From NCBI GenBank assembly GCA_001899685.1, contig MKWG01000043.1:453942-517941 (forward strand): 64,000 nt of DNA. The letters are read 5' to 3'. Within the stretch, counting starts at the first letter, position 1. Each line of letters starts with the position of its first letter. A program made the position numbers and the translations under genes. Below, one piece after another: positions 9,012 to 17,186 of this stretch. The notes under the pieces were generated by a model. That model did no database searches. It was not told where the DNA came from and saw nothing but the letters and a program-made list of their open reading frames with translations. The stretch is from Sphingobacteriales bacterium 44-15 (GTDB lineage: Bacteria; Bacteroidota; Bacteroidia; Chitinophagales; Chitinophagaceae).

Positions 9012-9992
9012 ATGAAAAAATTGGGATATATACTGATTTCATTGCTTATCACAACCGGTCTTGCCGCGCAGACTTCCGATCTTACCATTCATAGTGAAAA
9101 CGGGAAGCTATATCTTAATCATACCGTGGAAGCAAAGGAAAACTGGTATAGCATTGGTCGTTTATATAACATAAGCCCAAGGGAAATAGCCCCTCTGAAC
9201 GGGCTGACCCTGAACAGCGGGCTGGAAATAGGGCAACAACTAAGGATCCCTTTGACAAAAACTAATTTTGCGCAATTGGGTGTGGCACCTGCTGATGAGG
9301 TTTTCGTTCCCCTGTATCATACTGTAGAGCAGAAGGAAGGACTGTTCAGGATAGGTCAGAATTTCAATAAAGTCCCGGCAACCGATTTAAAGAAATGGAA
9401 CAACCTGAGCGCTGAAAGTATCAGTGTGGGGCAGCAATTAGTGGTAGGATTTCTAAAAGTAAAGAAAAATCAGTCGGCGCTTGCGGCAAATGGCATCAGG
9501 CGTATAGGCGATCCTGTAAAGACTGCTCCACCGGTGGTAAAAACAGCAACCACGGAACCGCCGGTTACAGAAGAGCCTTCAAAGCCTGTAGCAGTATCCA
9601 CTGCGCCTTCCCAGCAAAATGCGGCAGAGATCAATACGGCAAAATCTTCCCCTGAAGGGTCAGGCTTTTTTAAAAATCTGTATAAGCAACAGGCATTATC
9701 AAACAGCGCTTTCAGAAGCGAAATGGGCTCTGCTTCCATATTCAAAAGCACAAGCGGATGGCAGGACGCCAAATATTACGTACTGATGAATAATATTTCA
9801 CCGGGAACCATTGTACGTATTACCAACCCGATAAACAGCAGGATAATTTTTGCAAAAGTTCTGGGAGAATTACCCCCGGGAAAAGAAAACGACGGACTGC
9901 TGATCCGTATCAGCAATGCCGCAGCCGCAGAACTGAAGGTCAATGAAAAAGACCCTAAGTTCCCCGCTGAGGTGTCTTATGCAAAAAGCTGA
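9012..9992 (+). CDS. secreted LysM protein with C-terminal RlpA-like domain
   Basis: The 326-residue protein has a signal peptide (to about residue 19), two LysM repeats that bind peptidoglycan glycan (first with WYSIGRLYNISP at about 45-56, second with GLFRIGQNFNKVPATD at about 115-130), and a low-complexity Pro/Thr linker at about 170-210. The C-terminal domain (about 240-326) reads like a double-psi beta-barrel (PGTIVRITNP, then LLIRISNAAA). It probably acts on or anchors to the cell wall in the periplasm. Catalytic activity of the last domain is unproven. It is convergent with the next gene, 12 bases away. Confidence 0.8.
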   Translation: MKKLGYILISLLITTGLAAQTSDLTIHSENGKLYLNHTVEAKENWYSIGRLYNISPREIAPLNGLTLNSGLEIGQQLRIPLTKTNFAQLGVAPADEVFVPLYHTVEQKEGLFRIGQNFNKVPATDLKKWNNLSAESISVGQQLVVGFLKVKKNQSALAANGIRRIGDPVKTAPPVVKTATTEPPVTEEPSKPVAVSTAPSQQNAAEINTAKSSPEGSGFFKNLYKQQALSNSAFRSEMGSASIFKSTSGWQDAKYYVLMNNISPGTIVRITNPINSRIIFAKVLGELPPGKENDGLLIRISNAAAAELKVNEKDPKFPAEVSYAKS

Positions 9993-10004
9993 CAGGTACG
10001 AATA

Positions 10005-10997
10005 TTAATCTGCCGGATACCGCAATCCCGCCTTCTTCCTGATATCATCAAGCGTTTCCATCAGCAGGAGTGTATCTGCATGTGTTATAACGGGGCTTTC
10101 GGTTAAGCCTTTACGTAAGCATTCGCCTGCATGGGCAATTTCGTAATGATATCCCCACCCTTTTACTTTTTCTACTTCTACTATTTGTTTGGTATCATAT
10201 CGTCCGGGGTAATATTCAAGCGTGCTCTCCGGAGCATAGAACCTGTGCCCCAGCAAGAGCCTTCCCTTATCACCGCTGATATTGGCTTCGGTAGGGAGAT
10301 GGGACGAAAAAGAAGAAAAAAGCTGGGCAATGGCTCCGTTGTCATAGCGGAATAGAATAGCGCATTGCTCATCTACTCCGGTAACTGCAGATGTCATAGA
10401 TGCTTCTATACTATGGGGTTTCCCCAAAGCAGAAAGCGCAAAGAATACATTATATACGCCTATATCAAGCAAGGCGCCTCCGCCCAATGCAGGATCGAAA
10501 ATACGGGGCGCAACAGGAGCCTGGGGAATAAATCCGAAGTTGATCAGTACATTATTTATTTTTCCCAGCTTTCCTTCTTCAATCATCTGTATCATCTTTT
10601 GATAGGAAGGAAGGAATTTGGACCAGAGGGCTTCCATCAAAAACAGGTTTTTCTTTCGTGCTGTTTCAATCATAATGTTTGCCTGCTTTGCATTGATGGC
10701 AAAAGCTTTTTCACATAATACCGCTTTATCATGCTGCAGGCAAAGCATCACATGCTCGAAATGCAGTCCATGCGGGGTGGCCACATATATAATGTCTACA
10801 TCTTTTGAATTTGCGAGGTCTTCATAATTATAATATACCTGGTCTGCGCCGGACTCCCTGCCAAAGTTGTCGGCATTCAACTTATCCCTCGAAGCAACAG
10901 CAGCAGGCACCGCATTTTTCACCAACCGGAGGTCAGATGCAAATTTCCTGGCAATACGACCGCAGCCTAATATTCCCCACCTGATTGTTTTATTCAT
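10005..10997 (-). CDS. Gfo/Idh/MocA family oxidoreductase
   Basis: The 330-residue protein has an N-terminal Rossmann fold with GILGCGRIARKF at about residues 8-19, and the usual EKP motif appears as EKAF. The variant is shared with dihydrodiol dehydrogenase-like members of the family. The C-terminal half is the typical substrate-binding sheet domain (ALGGGALLDIGVY). It should carry out an NAD(P)-dependent oxidation or reduction of a sugar-like compound in the cytoplasm. ATG 10997 is chosen over GTG 11000. The downstream neighbour on its 5' side is an NAD(P)-binding protein 11 bases away, so they may form an operon. Confidence 0.87.
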   Translation of the reverse strand: MNKTIRWGILGCGRIARKFASDLRLVKNAVPAAVASRDKLNADNFGRESGADQVYYNYEDLANSKDVDIIYVATPHGLHFEHVMLCLQHDKAVLCEKAFAINAKQANIMIETARKKNLFLMEALWSKFLPSYQKMIQMIEEGKLGKINNVLINFGFIPQAPVAPRIFDPALGGGALLDIGVYNVFFALSALGKPHSIEASMTSAVTGVDEQCAILFRYDNGAIAQLFSSFSSHLPTEANISGDKGRLLLGHRFYAPESTLEYYPGRYDTKQIVEVEKVKGWGYHYEIAHAGECLRKGLTESPVITHADTLLLMETLDDIRKKAGLRYPAD

Positions 10998-11008
10998 CAC
11001 CTGAAATT

Positions 11009-11677
11009 TTATGTATTAAAGGCTTGGATCCGGTCATATTCATACATATTGCTGCCACTATTATCAGTCAGCGATGCTTTAAGCATAGCGCGGGCAACGG
11101 CCTCCGCCTGTACGGGCTTATATTTTCGCCATCCGCCGGCAAATAAAAATGAAATAACGGGAAAAATGATCTGCGCTGCACGCTCCCCTCCTCTTTCCTC
11201 CCGCCTGTCTCCTAATAAAAGAGAAGGGCGAAAAATGTCAACTGATTTATACCCTGCCGACCGGATCTTATCTTCTGCTTCTCCTTTCAGCCGGAGATAA
11301 AAATTAGATGATTTACTGTCTGCACCAATTGCCGAAACAAAAGAATAATGGCTGAATCCTTTTTCTGTTCCCCATTTCGCAGCATTTACCGGTATATCAT
11401 AATCTATGGTACGATAAAGCGCTTTGTTACCGTTTACCTTTTTCATAGTGGTACCGATGCAGCAAAATATGACATCACCTGTCCCCAATGCATTATAGTA
11501 ATTGTCGGCATTACTGAAGTCTGTAATATGTATATCCAGTTTAGGATGAGCGATATTAATGGGTTTTCTAACAAGTATATTCACCCTGCCATACTCATCA
11601 CTATCCAAAAGCATTTGCAAAAGCTTACTGCCTGTGAGTCCGGTAGCTCCGAGTAATACTGCTGTTTTTCCTTGCAT
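11009..11677 (-). CDS. NAD(P)-binding atypical short-chain dehydrogenase
   Basis: The 222-residue protein begins MQGKTAVLLGATGLTG, a classic Rossmann nucleotide-binding loop, and continues with FCCIGTTMKK and YSFVSAIGADSKSSNFY, as in HTATIP2/TIP30-like atypical SDR proteins. The substrate is unknown. ATG 11677 is chosen because a longer frame would run through the murB start on the opposite strand. It lies 5' of the Gfo/Idh/MocA gene on the same strand and is divergent from murB with only 32 bases between start codons. Confidence 0.8.
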   Translation of the reverse strand: MQGKTAVLLGATGLTGSKLLQMLLDSDEYGRVNILVRKPINIAHPKLDIHITDFSNADNYYNALGTGDVIFCCIGTTMKKVNGNKALYRTIDYDIPVNAAKWGTEKGFSHYSFVSAIGADSKSSNFYLRLKGEAEDKIRSAGYKSVDIFRPSLLLGDRREERGGERAAQIIFPVISFLFAGGWRKYKPVQAEAVARAMLKASLTDNSGSNMYEYDRIQAFNT

Positions 11678-11709
11678 GTTTTTTGTTATTTTGTGCAGGA
11701 GATTGACCC

Positions 11710-12738
11710 ATGCAAGTTCAGGAAAATATTTCGCTAAAGCAATATAATACCTTCGGTATTGATGCCCGGGCAAGGTATTTTGGAAAATTTTCCACAATGG
11801 AAGCGCTGGCAACATTGCTGGATAATTCAAAAGTGCCTGCTGCTTTTATACTTGGCGGCGGCAGCAATATACTGCTCACCAAAGATATTGACGGACTGGT
11901 ATTGAAAAACGAGGTAAAGGGCATTGAAGAAGTCGGCGAAGATGAACGTTATATATATGTGGAAGCCGGAGCAGGTGAGAACTGGCACCAGTTCGTGCAA
12001 TATTGTATATCGCGCAACTGGGCAGGACTGGAAAATCTTTCGCTGATCCCAGGCAATGTAGGCGCTTCACCAATGCAGAATATCGGAGCCTATGGTGTGG
12101 AAGTAAAAGAAGTATTCAACAGCCTTACTGCGTTTCATATTCATGACAAAACTATTCACACATTTACCCCGGGCGACTGTGCATTTGGCTACAGGGAAAG
12201 CGTCTTCAAAAGAAAATACAGGAACCAGTTCGTCATCATGCGGGTATGCTTTCGTTTACGCAAAGATCCTGTGTTCCATACCGGGTATGGCGCTATTCGC
12301 GAAGAACTGGAAAGAATGGGAGTCACCACGCTCAACATCAAAGCTATTGCCCAGGCAGTCATCAATATCCGTTCTTCCAAATTGCCTGATCCGGCAGTGA
12401 TAGGGAATGCAGGCAGCTTTTTTAAAAACCCTTCCATAGAGAAGAGTACTTACCTGAAGCTCAAAGAAAAATTCCCCGTAATAGTTGGATACGACAATCC
12501 TGACGGCACAGTAAAACTTGCGGCAGGATGGCTGATAGAGCACAGCGGTCCGAAGGTAGGTGTAAGCTGGAAAGGATACCGTGTGGGAGATACTGGCTGC
12601 CATGCCAGGCAGGCGCTTGTGCTGGTAAACTATGGACATGCTTCCGGAAAAGAGATCTATGCGCTGAGCGAAGCAATAATGCGAAGTGTAGAGAATAAGT
12701 TTGGAGTGCGCCTGGAACGGGAGGTGAATATATATTAG
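11710..12738 (+). CDS. murB: UDP-N-acetylenolpyruvoylglucosamine reductase
   Basis: The 342-residue cytoplasmic flavoenzyme makes UDP-MurNAc, the second committed step of peptidoglycan precursor synthesis. FAD-binding motifs are visible (LGGGSNILL at about 53-61, PGNVGASPMQNIGAYG at about 117-132). The catalytic serine is in GNAGSFFKNP and the catalytic glutamate in the final LEREVN. Length and the C-terminal lobe place it in type I (E. coli-like). AGGAG at 11697-11701 is a good ribosome-binding site for ATG 11710. Confidence 0.95.
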   Translation: MQVQENISLKQYNTFGIDARARYFGKFSTMEALATLLDNSKVPAAFILGGGSNILLTKDIDGLVLKNEVKGIEEVGEDERYIYVEAGAGENWHQFVQYCISRNWAGLENLSLIPGNVGASPMQNIGAYGVEVKEVFNSLTAFHIHDKTIHTFTPGDCAFGYRESVFKRKYRNQFVIMRVCFRLRKDPVFHTGYGAIREELERMGVTTLNIKAIAQAVINIRSSKLPDPAVIGNAGSFFKNPSIEKSTYLKLKEKFPVIVGYDNPDGTVKLAAGWLIEHSGPKVGVSWKGYRVGDTGCHARQALVLVNYGHASGKEIYALSEAIMRSVENKFGVRLEREVNIY

Positions 12739-12898
12739 CAACGGATAGAAAAACCTGTAAAAAGCAAATTATTATCACCGGTTACGGATGCTTATTGTTA
12801 CGATATTTAATTGACGTATCAAGAGAAAAGAATTTATTTATTAAACCGGCAATCACTATACCTCTCATTTGTGATAAGCCAACCTGTATTGCACAATC

Positions 12899-13621
12899 CT
12901 AAAAATCGGCTTCCTGATTTCCGTAGTCAAAAATATTATTGTTTACGGAGTTGTTGAATACAATATTCTTCACAACAAAAGTAAGCAAAGGCGGACCGGT
13001 AACACCGGAAATGTGTTGAGTATATGCCACGCAATATCCTTCAGGTGTTTTCCTGTAATCTTCGAAAATGGTGGTTGACAGCTCTGTTAGTACCCCGTCT
13101 TTTTTTACATACCGCGTTTCTTTATGAATATAGTAAGTTTTTGAATCAATCAGGTAACGGGCTTCAATGCCGTCAGGGTTAGTGTATAGTATAATATAAT
13201 TGTCGTCTTCTTTACCCACTAACTTTAAAGTTCCCCCTCTTTGTTTGTAAAGCGCAAGAGGATGGATATACAACTTGTCTTTCATTAATTTATTTTCACT
13301 ATCCGACAGCTTTTTTAACCCGGTATACCACAGGGAATTCAGTACCCATCCTTCATTCTTTGTATAGCATTCTATTATTTTACGGCCGGAAACAGACAAT
13401 TCGACCTTATATGCCCTGCCTTCAACGATGGCCAGTTGTCCGGGCGTTTCGGAGCTTATTTCTTTTAGAGCAAAATGAGCGATAATTGATTTTATCGAAC
13501 TGATTTTTTCCAAACCGCCCATTGCCAGAACATATTTGTCAACAATCTGCCCGGCTGTTTGCGCCTGGCATGTTGCTAATAGCAGGGAGAAACATGACAA
13601 CAATAAAATTTGTTTTTTCAT
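12899..13621 (-). CDS. secreted protein of the LolA-like lipoprotein-sorting fold
   Basis: The 240-residue protein starts with a signal peptide (MKKQILLLSCFSLLLATCQA). The mature part resembles the Bacteroidota secreted proteins annotated as outer-membrane lipoprotein-sorting proteins: AGQIVDKYVLAMGGLEKI at the start, then repeating strands such as EGRAYKVELSV and YLIDSKTYYIHKETRY. A carrier or sensor of lipids or lipoproteins is possible but unproven. Its ATG (13619-13621) overlaps the TGA stop of the AraC gene in an ATGA arrangement, which points to translational coupling. Confidence 0.7.
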   Translation of the reverse strand: MKKQILLLSCFSLLLATCQAQTAGQIVDKYVLAMGGLEKISSIKSIIAHFALKEISSETPGQLAIVEGRAYKVELSVSGRKIIECYTKNEGWVLNSLWYTGLKKLSDSENKLMKDKLYIHPLALYKQRGGTLKLVGKEDDNYIILYTNPDGIEARYLIDSKTYYIHKETRYVKKDGVLTELSTTIFEDYRKTPEGYCVAYTQHISGVTGPPLLTFVVKNIVFNNSVNNNIFDYGNQEADF

Positions 13622-14505
13622 ATAACCCGTTTTTGTTTGCAAGATTTATAATAAATATAGTTTTCGCGGGGTGGAGGCGTAGTGTTAAAAAACAGCGCTG
13701 GTGCGCTACCGGCAAAATCTTTAAAGTCACGGACCAGGTGCATCGTATCATGGTAATGAAACCGTGAAGCAATATCTGACCACACAGAAGAAGGGTTTGA
13801 AAGTTTGTACTGAATTACTTTATTGAACCGGAGCATGCGGCAGAAGAGTTTCGGAGTAGTTCCGACTTGTTGGGAAAAACGCCTTTCAAAATTACGCATG
13901 CTCATATTCGCCTCCCTTGCATAATAGCTTATATTGACCATACCATTTAGCTGCAGCATATTTGAGGAAATTTTTGCGATGCCATCATAGCCATGCCCCG
14001 TTGTTCGTTTGCTAAGTCGGGAGCGGAAAAATTTGTCGGCCACAAGCCGCATAGCGCTGATATTGGGCGCTTCCTGCAGCTCCTCCCGTAGCAATTTTCC
14101 GGTTGTGCCCAAATAAGCGTCTGCATTAAATATCCTGTTAGCTAGCTCGGGAAGCGGAGGAAGGCTGAATAGCCTGTGAAAGCCATTCGGCATAAAAATA
14201 ATCTCGAACTGAAGATAGCTCCCATTTAACAACATCATGCCATTGAACCTGTCTGACAGGCCCAACACGGCAATATCATGATCACCTTCCACATAATATC
14301 CGGTTGCTTCATCTTTGCACCATATAGGCCGGCCTTGCAGAAATAAGATTAACTCTGTTTCCGGTATGGCATACCATGGAACAAGTAGATCCATGCCGTG
14401 AGTAGAAAATGTACGCAACCTGTAGTAATAAATATACGCTGCCAAATCCGGCGCAGGTAATATGCGAAGATGCTCGATCATATTCAAGAATTTAAATGAA
14501 GGCAT
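13618..14505 (-). CDS. AraC family transcriptional regulator
   Basis: The 295-residue protein has an N-terminal ligand-sensing region and a C-terminal AraC DNA-binding domain with two helix-turn-helix units (about 190-285). The typical second-helix features are NMSMRNFERRFSQQVGTTPKLFCRMLRF and a later DIASRFHYHDTMHLVRDFKDFAG. It ends in an ATGA overlap with the downstream LolA-like gene, which it may therefore control or be expressed with. The start is uncertain: ATG 14505 is used, ATG 14481 is an alternative, and neither has a ribosome-binding site. Confidence 0.85.
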   Translation of the reverse strand: MPSFKFLNMIEHLRILPAPDLAAYIYYYRLRTFSTHGMDLLVPWYAIPETELILFLQGRPIWCKDEATGYYVEGDHDIAVLGLSDRFNGMMLLNGSYLQFEIIFMPNGFHRLFSLPPLPELANRIFNADAYLGTTGKLLREELQEAPNISAMRLVADKFFRSRLSKRTTGHGYDGIAKISSNMLQLNGMVNISYYAREANMSMRNFERRFSQQVGTTPKLFCRMLRFNKVIQYKLSNPSSVWSDIASRFHYHDTMHLVRDFKDFAGSAPALFFNTTPPPRENYIYYKSCKQKRVI

Positions 14506-14896
14506 ACAGGGACGGCAAGCTTTGGAGCAGCTATCCCACCGGAGCGACGGCGACTATATCAAATCTTACGTCCAATTAATATCAGGTGGTTATATTGATT
14601 CTCCCGATCCTGGATAAGCTCATTCAAATCCCTTTCTTTTCGGGGAGAAGTTTAAACCCCTATAAAATTATACAAGGTATCTCACAATTTAATAGTAAAA
14701 AAACGACAAACTTTCATTATCAGGACACCTGAAGATAAGGGAATAGTAAAAAATCAACCTGACAGGTACTCGCCGGTATAATAATCAGAGGCAAGAAAAC
14801 ACACTGTACCATTCGTAATTCTTCAACCAAACTGTGCTTTTTACCCGGGTATAATATTGCTTTTACCTTCTCTTTCATTGTATAAACCCTGCATCA
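14506..14896. other. 391-base gap with one coding-like fragment
   Basis: On the plus strand, the frame ending in TAA at 14615-14617 reads like the tail of a protein from about 14507 (LEQLSHRSDGDYIKSY, then GGYIDSPDPG). No start codon is clear, since the frame runs back into the antisense of the AraC gene. It may be a gene remnant. The remainder holds no gene, hairpin or repeat that I can support. Confidence 0.25.
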
Positions 14897-17032
14897 ATGC
14901 CTGCAATTTTCAACCCGCAATTTCCACTGAGGAAATTAAGTACTTTCTTCCTGATCGGTTTATCGCTATCCATTGGCTGGGGCATCCGGGGCAACTTCGG
15001 GCATGAATACGGAGCCGCCTTTGCCGGGAGCCTTGCCGCCATAGCAGTAGCTGTTTTGTCGGGACGGGCAGACTGGAGAAATAAAGTGCATTATTTCGCC
15101 CTCTTCGGTGCCATAGGCTGGGGCTTTGGCGCATCCATGTCTTACATGCAGGTCATTGCCTATACGCAAAGTGGCCATGCCCTGTCGCAATGGTATGGTT
15201 TTGTTTGCCTCTTTATCATTGGTTTTTTATGGGCAGCTATCGGCGGTATCGGCACGGCATTGCCTGCTGCAATGGACAGGGAAAGGATAGTAAAATTATT
15301 TGTACCGCTGCTCTTTGTGCTGGGCGCAAGGATAGTGCTCGGTATCATTGAAGATCCGGTGGCCCGCTGGATGGAAGCAGGCATCCATTTTGACCAGACA
15401 GCATCGAGACATAAAAATCCCTTGTACTGGTTTGACGCATACTACCTGCCTGCATTTTCAGCGCTGGTCGGTATCGGATTGTATGATCTCTGGCAACGCC
15501 GCGGGGAAAAAAACCTCAGGCTGCTTCCTTTATTTTTAATTATAGGATCACTGGCCGGTTTTCTTATTCAATTGTTGATGAAGAAAGCAGGCATTGAGGA
15601 AAGCTTTGCTGCCTCGCTTACTTACCTGCAGGGCGATCCTTCTTATATCAATCCTGATACCGGCTTACCGGCATACGAAGCAACAAATCTCCTGAACAAT
15701 TGGCCGCAATGGTTTGGTGATTATCCGCAGCATGTAGGCTGGGTAGCAGGCGGCATCCTGGGAGCAACGGTTTACTTTTTCAGATACGGAAAGTTTAAGA
15801 ACGGGGCTTCATTAATTGTATATATGGCAACAGGATGGCTGATCGCCTTTCTTGCCTTCCCTGTGTTGGGTAGTAAATTGTTTACTTCGTACGGGGGTAT
15901 CCGTATGACGCCGCCACGCAGTGATGACTGGGCAGGCATACTGGGATTGTTTATCGGCGCAATGATCTGGCTTTGGAAAAACAACCTGCGTGCCGTGGCA
16001 ATGGCTGCGGTTGTATGCGGTACTATCGGAGGGCTGGGCTTTTCAGGCGTGCAGTGGATAAAAACGATGTTGATGTCTTTCGGGAACCCCGATATACTTA
16101 CGAACAAAGGCATGCTGCCGGGGTCTGCTCAATTTATTGCGATTACCACAAGATGGGCCGAATGGCAGGCGCAGAACTGGCATAGCTTCCTGGAGCAGAC
16201 CTATGGATTTGTAAATGGTATTGCGATTGCGGTGGCAATGGCTTTGCTGGCTTCACGGATAAAGAATGAAAATGTAAACAGCAATGAAAATAAAATTGTT
16301 TTATCGGGAAGGTGGACAAGGGCGCTGGCTACTCTTTCCATATTATTCGGACTGACTTATTTTAATATTGTCAAAAATGTAGAGGAATGGTCAAACCAGC
16401 TTGATCCCGCTGTATGGAAAGAAAAAATAATGCAGCCGGACGGCACTGAAACAACCATACCGGCACAATGGGATCTTCCCTATTTAGGCAGGTTGCCCGG
16501 GTTGGATTTTTTACATCTTTCTCCCGAAGGCTGGTTTACATTGACATGGATATTACTTGTCATTGCCATGGTATTCATAGTACGCAAACACTTTCGCACA
16601 CCTGTTGCGCTCATACCTTCCGGTGATACGGGAAAAGGGCAACTGATCTTCCTGCTATTGCTGTGGATAATGACGATCGCTAATTTTGAAAGAGCATTGG
16701 TCGGCTGGCATCCTGCCCGCATGCTGACCGAATGGGTCATCTTTGTCAACGCCATTCTCGCTACGGCGCTTATCCTTATTTTACCTTCGGAAAATGTATC
16801 ACCTGTACCGGTTGTGGAAGAAAACTACAAGCCACTTTTAAGAAAGCGTTTGGGAATAATGGTAGCCTCTATGCTTATAGCAGGCACATTATTTACTTTT
16901 ACCAACCGATGGATATATCGTTATCCCAAATACAACCAACTGGATCTTAAAAGAAAAAATATACATACCCGTTTTGGTCCTGAAGCTGACTGGCGGGCGA
17001 AACCTAATTTAAAAAATGCGGAGCATAAGTAG
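14897..17032 (+). CDS. large polytopic membrane protein of unknown function
   Basis: The 711-residue protein has some fifteen hydrophobic segments spread over its length and no recognised catalytic domain. The N-terminus is glycine-rich (IGWGIRGNFGHEYGAAFAG, about 26-44). The C-terminus has a membrane segment followed by a charged tail. It could be a transporter, a polymerase-like membrane enzyme or part of a carbohydrate pathway; nothing here decides. It is a single gene, and its 3' end faces the AAA-ATPase gene across a long heptad hairpin. Confidence 0.75.
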   Translation: MPAIFNPQFPLRKLSTFFLIGLSLSIGWGIRGNFGHEYGAAFAGSLAAIAVAVLSGRADWRNKVHYFALFGAIGWGFGASMSYMQVIAYTQSGHALSQWYGFVCLFIIGFLWAAIGGIGTALPAAMDRERIVKLFVPLLFVLGARIVLGIIEDPVARWMEAGIHFDQTASRHKNPLYWFDAYYLPAFSALVGIGLYDLWQRRGEKNLRLLPLFLIIGSLAGFLIQLLMKKAGIEESFAASLTYLQGDPSYINPDTGLPAYEATNLLNNWPQWFGDYPQHVGWVAGGILGATVYFFRYGKFKNGASLIVYMATGWLIAFLAFPVLGSKLFTSYGGIRMTPPRSDDWAGILGLFIGAMIWLWKNNLRAVAMAAVVCGTIGGLGFSGVQWIKTMLMSFGNPDILTNKGMLPGSAQFIAITTRWAEWQAQNWHSFLEQTYGFVNGIAIAVAMALLASRIKNENVNSNENKIVLSGRWTRALATLSILFGLTYFNIVKNVEEWSNQLDPAVWKEKIMQPDGTETTIPAQWDLPYLGRLPGLDFLHLSPEGWFTLTWILLVIAMVFIVRKHFRTPVALIPSGDTGKGQLIFLLLLWIMTIANFERALVGWHPARMLTEWVIFVNAILATALILILPSENVSPVPVVEENYKPLLRKRLGIMVASMLIAGTLFTFTNRWIYRYPKYNQLDLKRKNIHTRFGPEADWRAKPNLKNAEHK

Positions 17033-17062
17033 GACTGTGCTTATTATAACAAGTCGTTCAGA

Positions 17063-17184
17063 GGCGAATGGTGAATAGGCAATGGTGAATGAGTGAGAGC
17101 ATCTCACGTTTGACATTTCACGTCTCACAGAAAAAGTGAGATGTGAAATGTGAGATATTCACTATTACCTATTCACCATTCGCC
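17063..17184. repeat. heptad tract folding into a long hairpin between convergent genes
   Basis: The left arm (17063-17128) and right arm (17136-17184) are inverted copies around the loop AGAAAAA (17129-17135). Outer parts are GTGAATG/GTGAATA-type units, inner parts are GTGAAAC-type. The arms match apart from a few substitutions, a 10-base insert at 17091-17100 and one extra heptad (GTTTGAC, 17108-17114) on the left. The right edge lies two bases from the stop codon of the ATPase gene. It probably works as a two-way terminator. Confidence 0.85.
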
Positions 17185-17186
17185 CC

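Noticed and set aside
11678-11830. N-terminal extension of the atypical SDR protein
   Set aside because: It would overlap the murB start and coding sequence on the opposite strand; the Rossmann motif starts directly after ATG 11677.
17063-17184. MITE or insertion sequence remnant
   Set aside because: There are inverted arms, but no flanking target-site duplication or transposase fragment, and the arms are built from heptads also found in non-inverted tracts.
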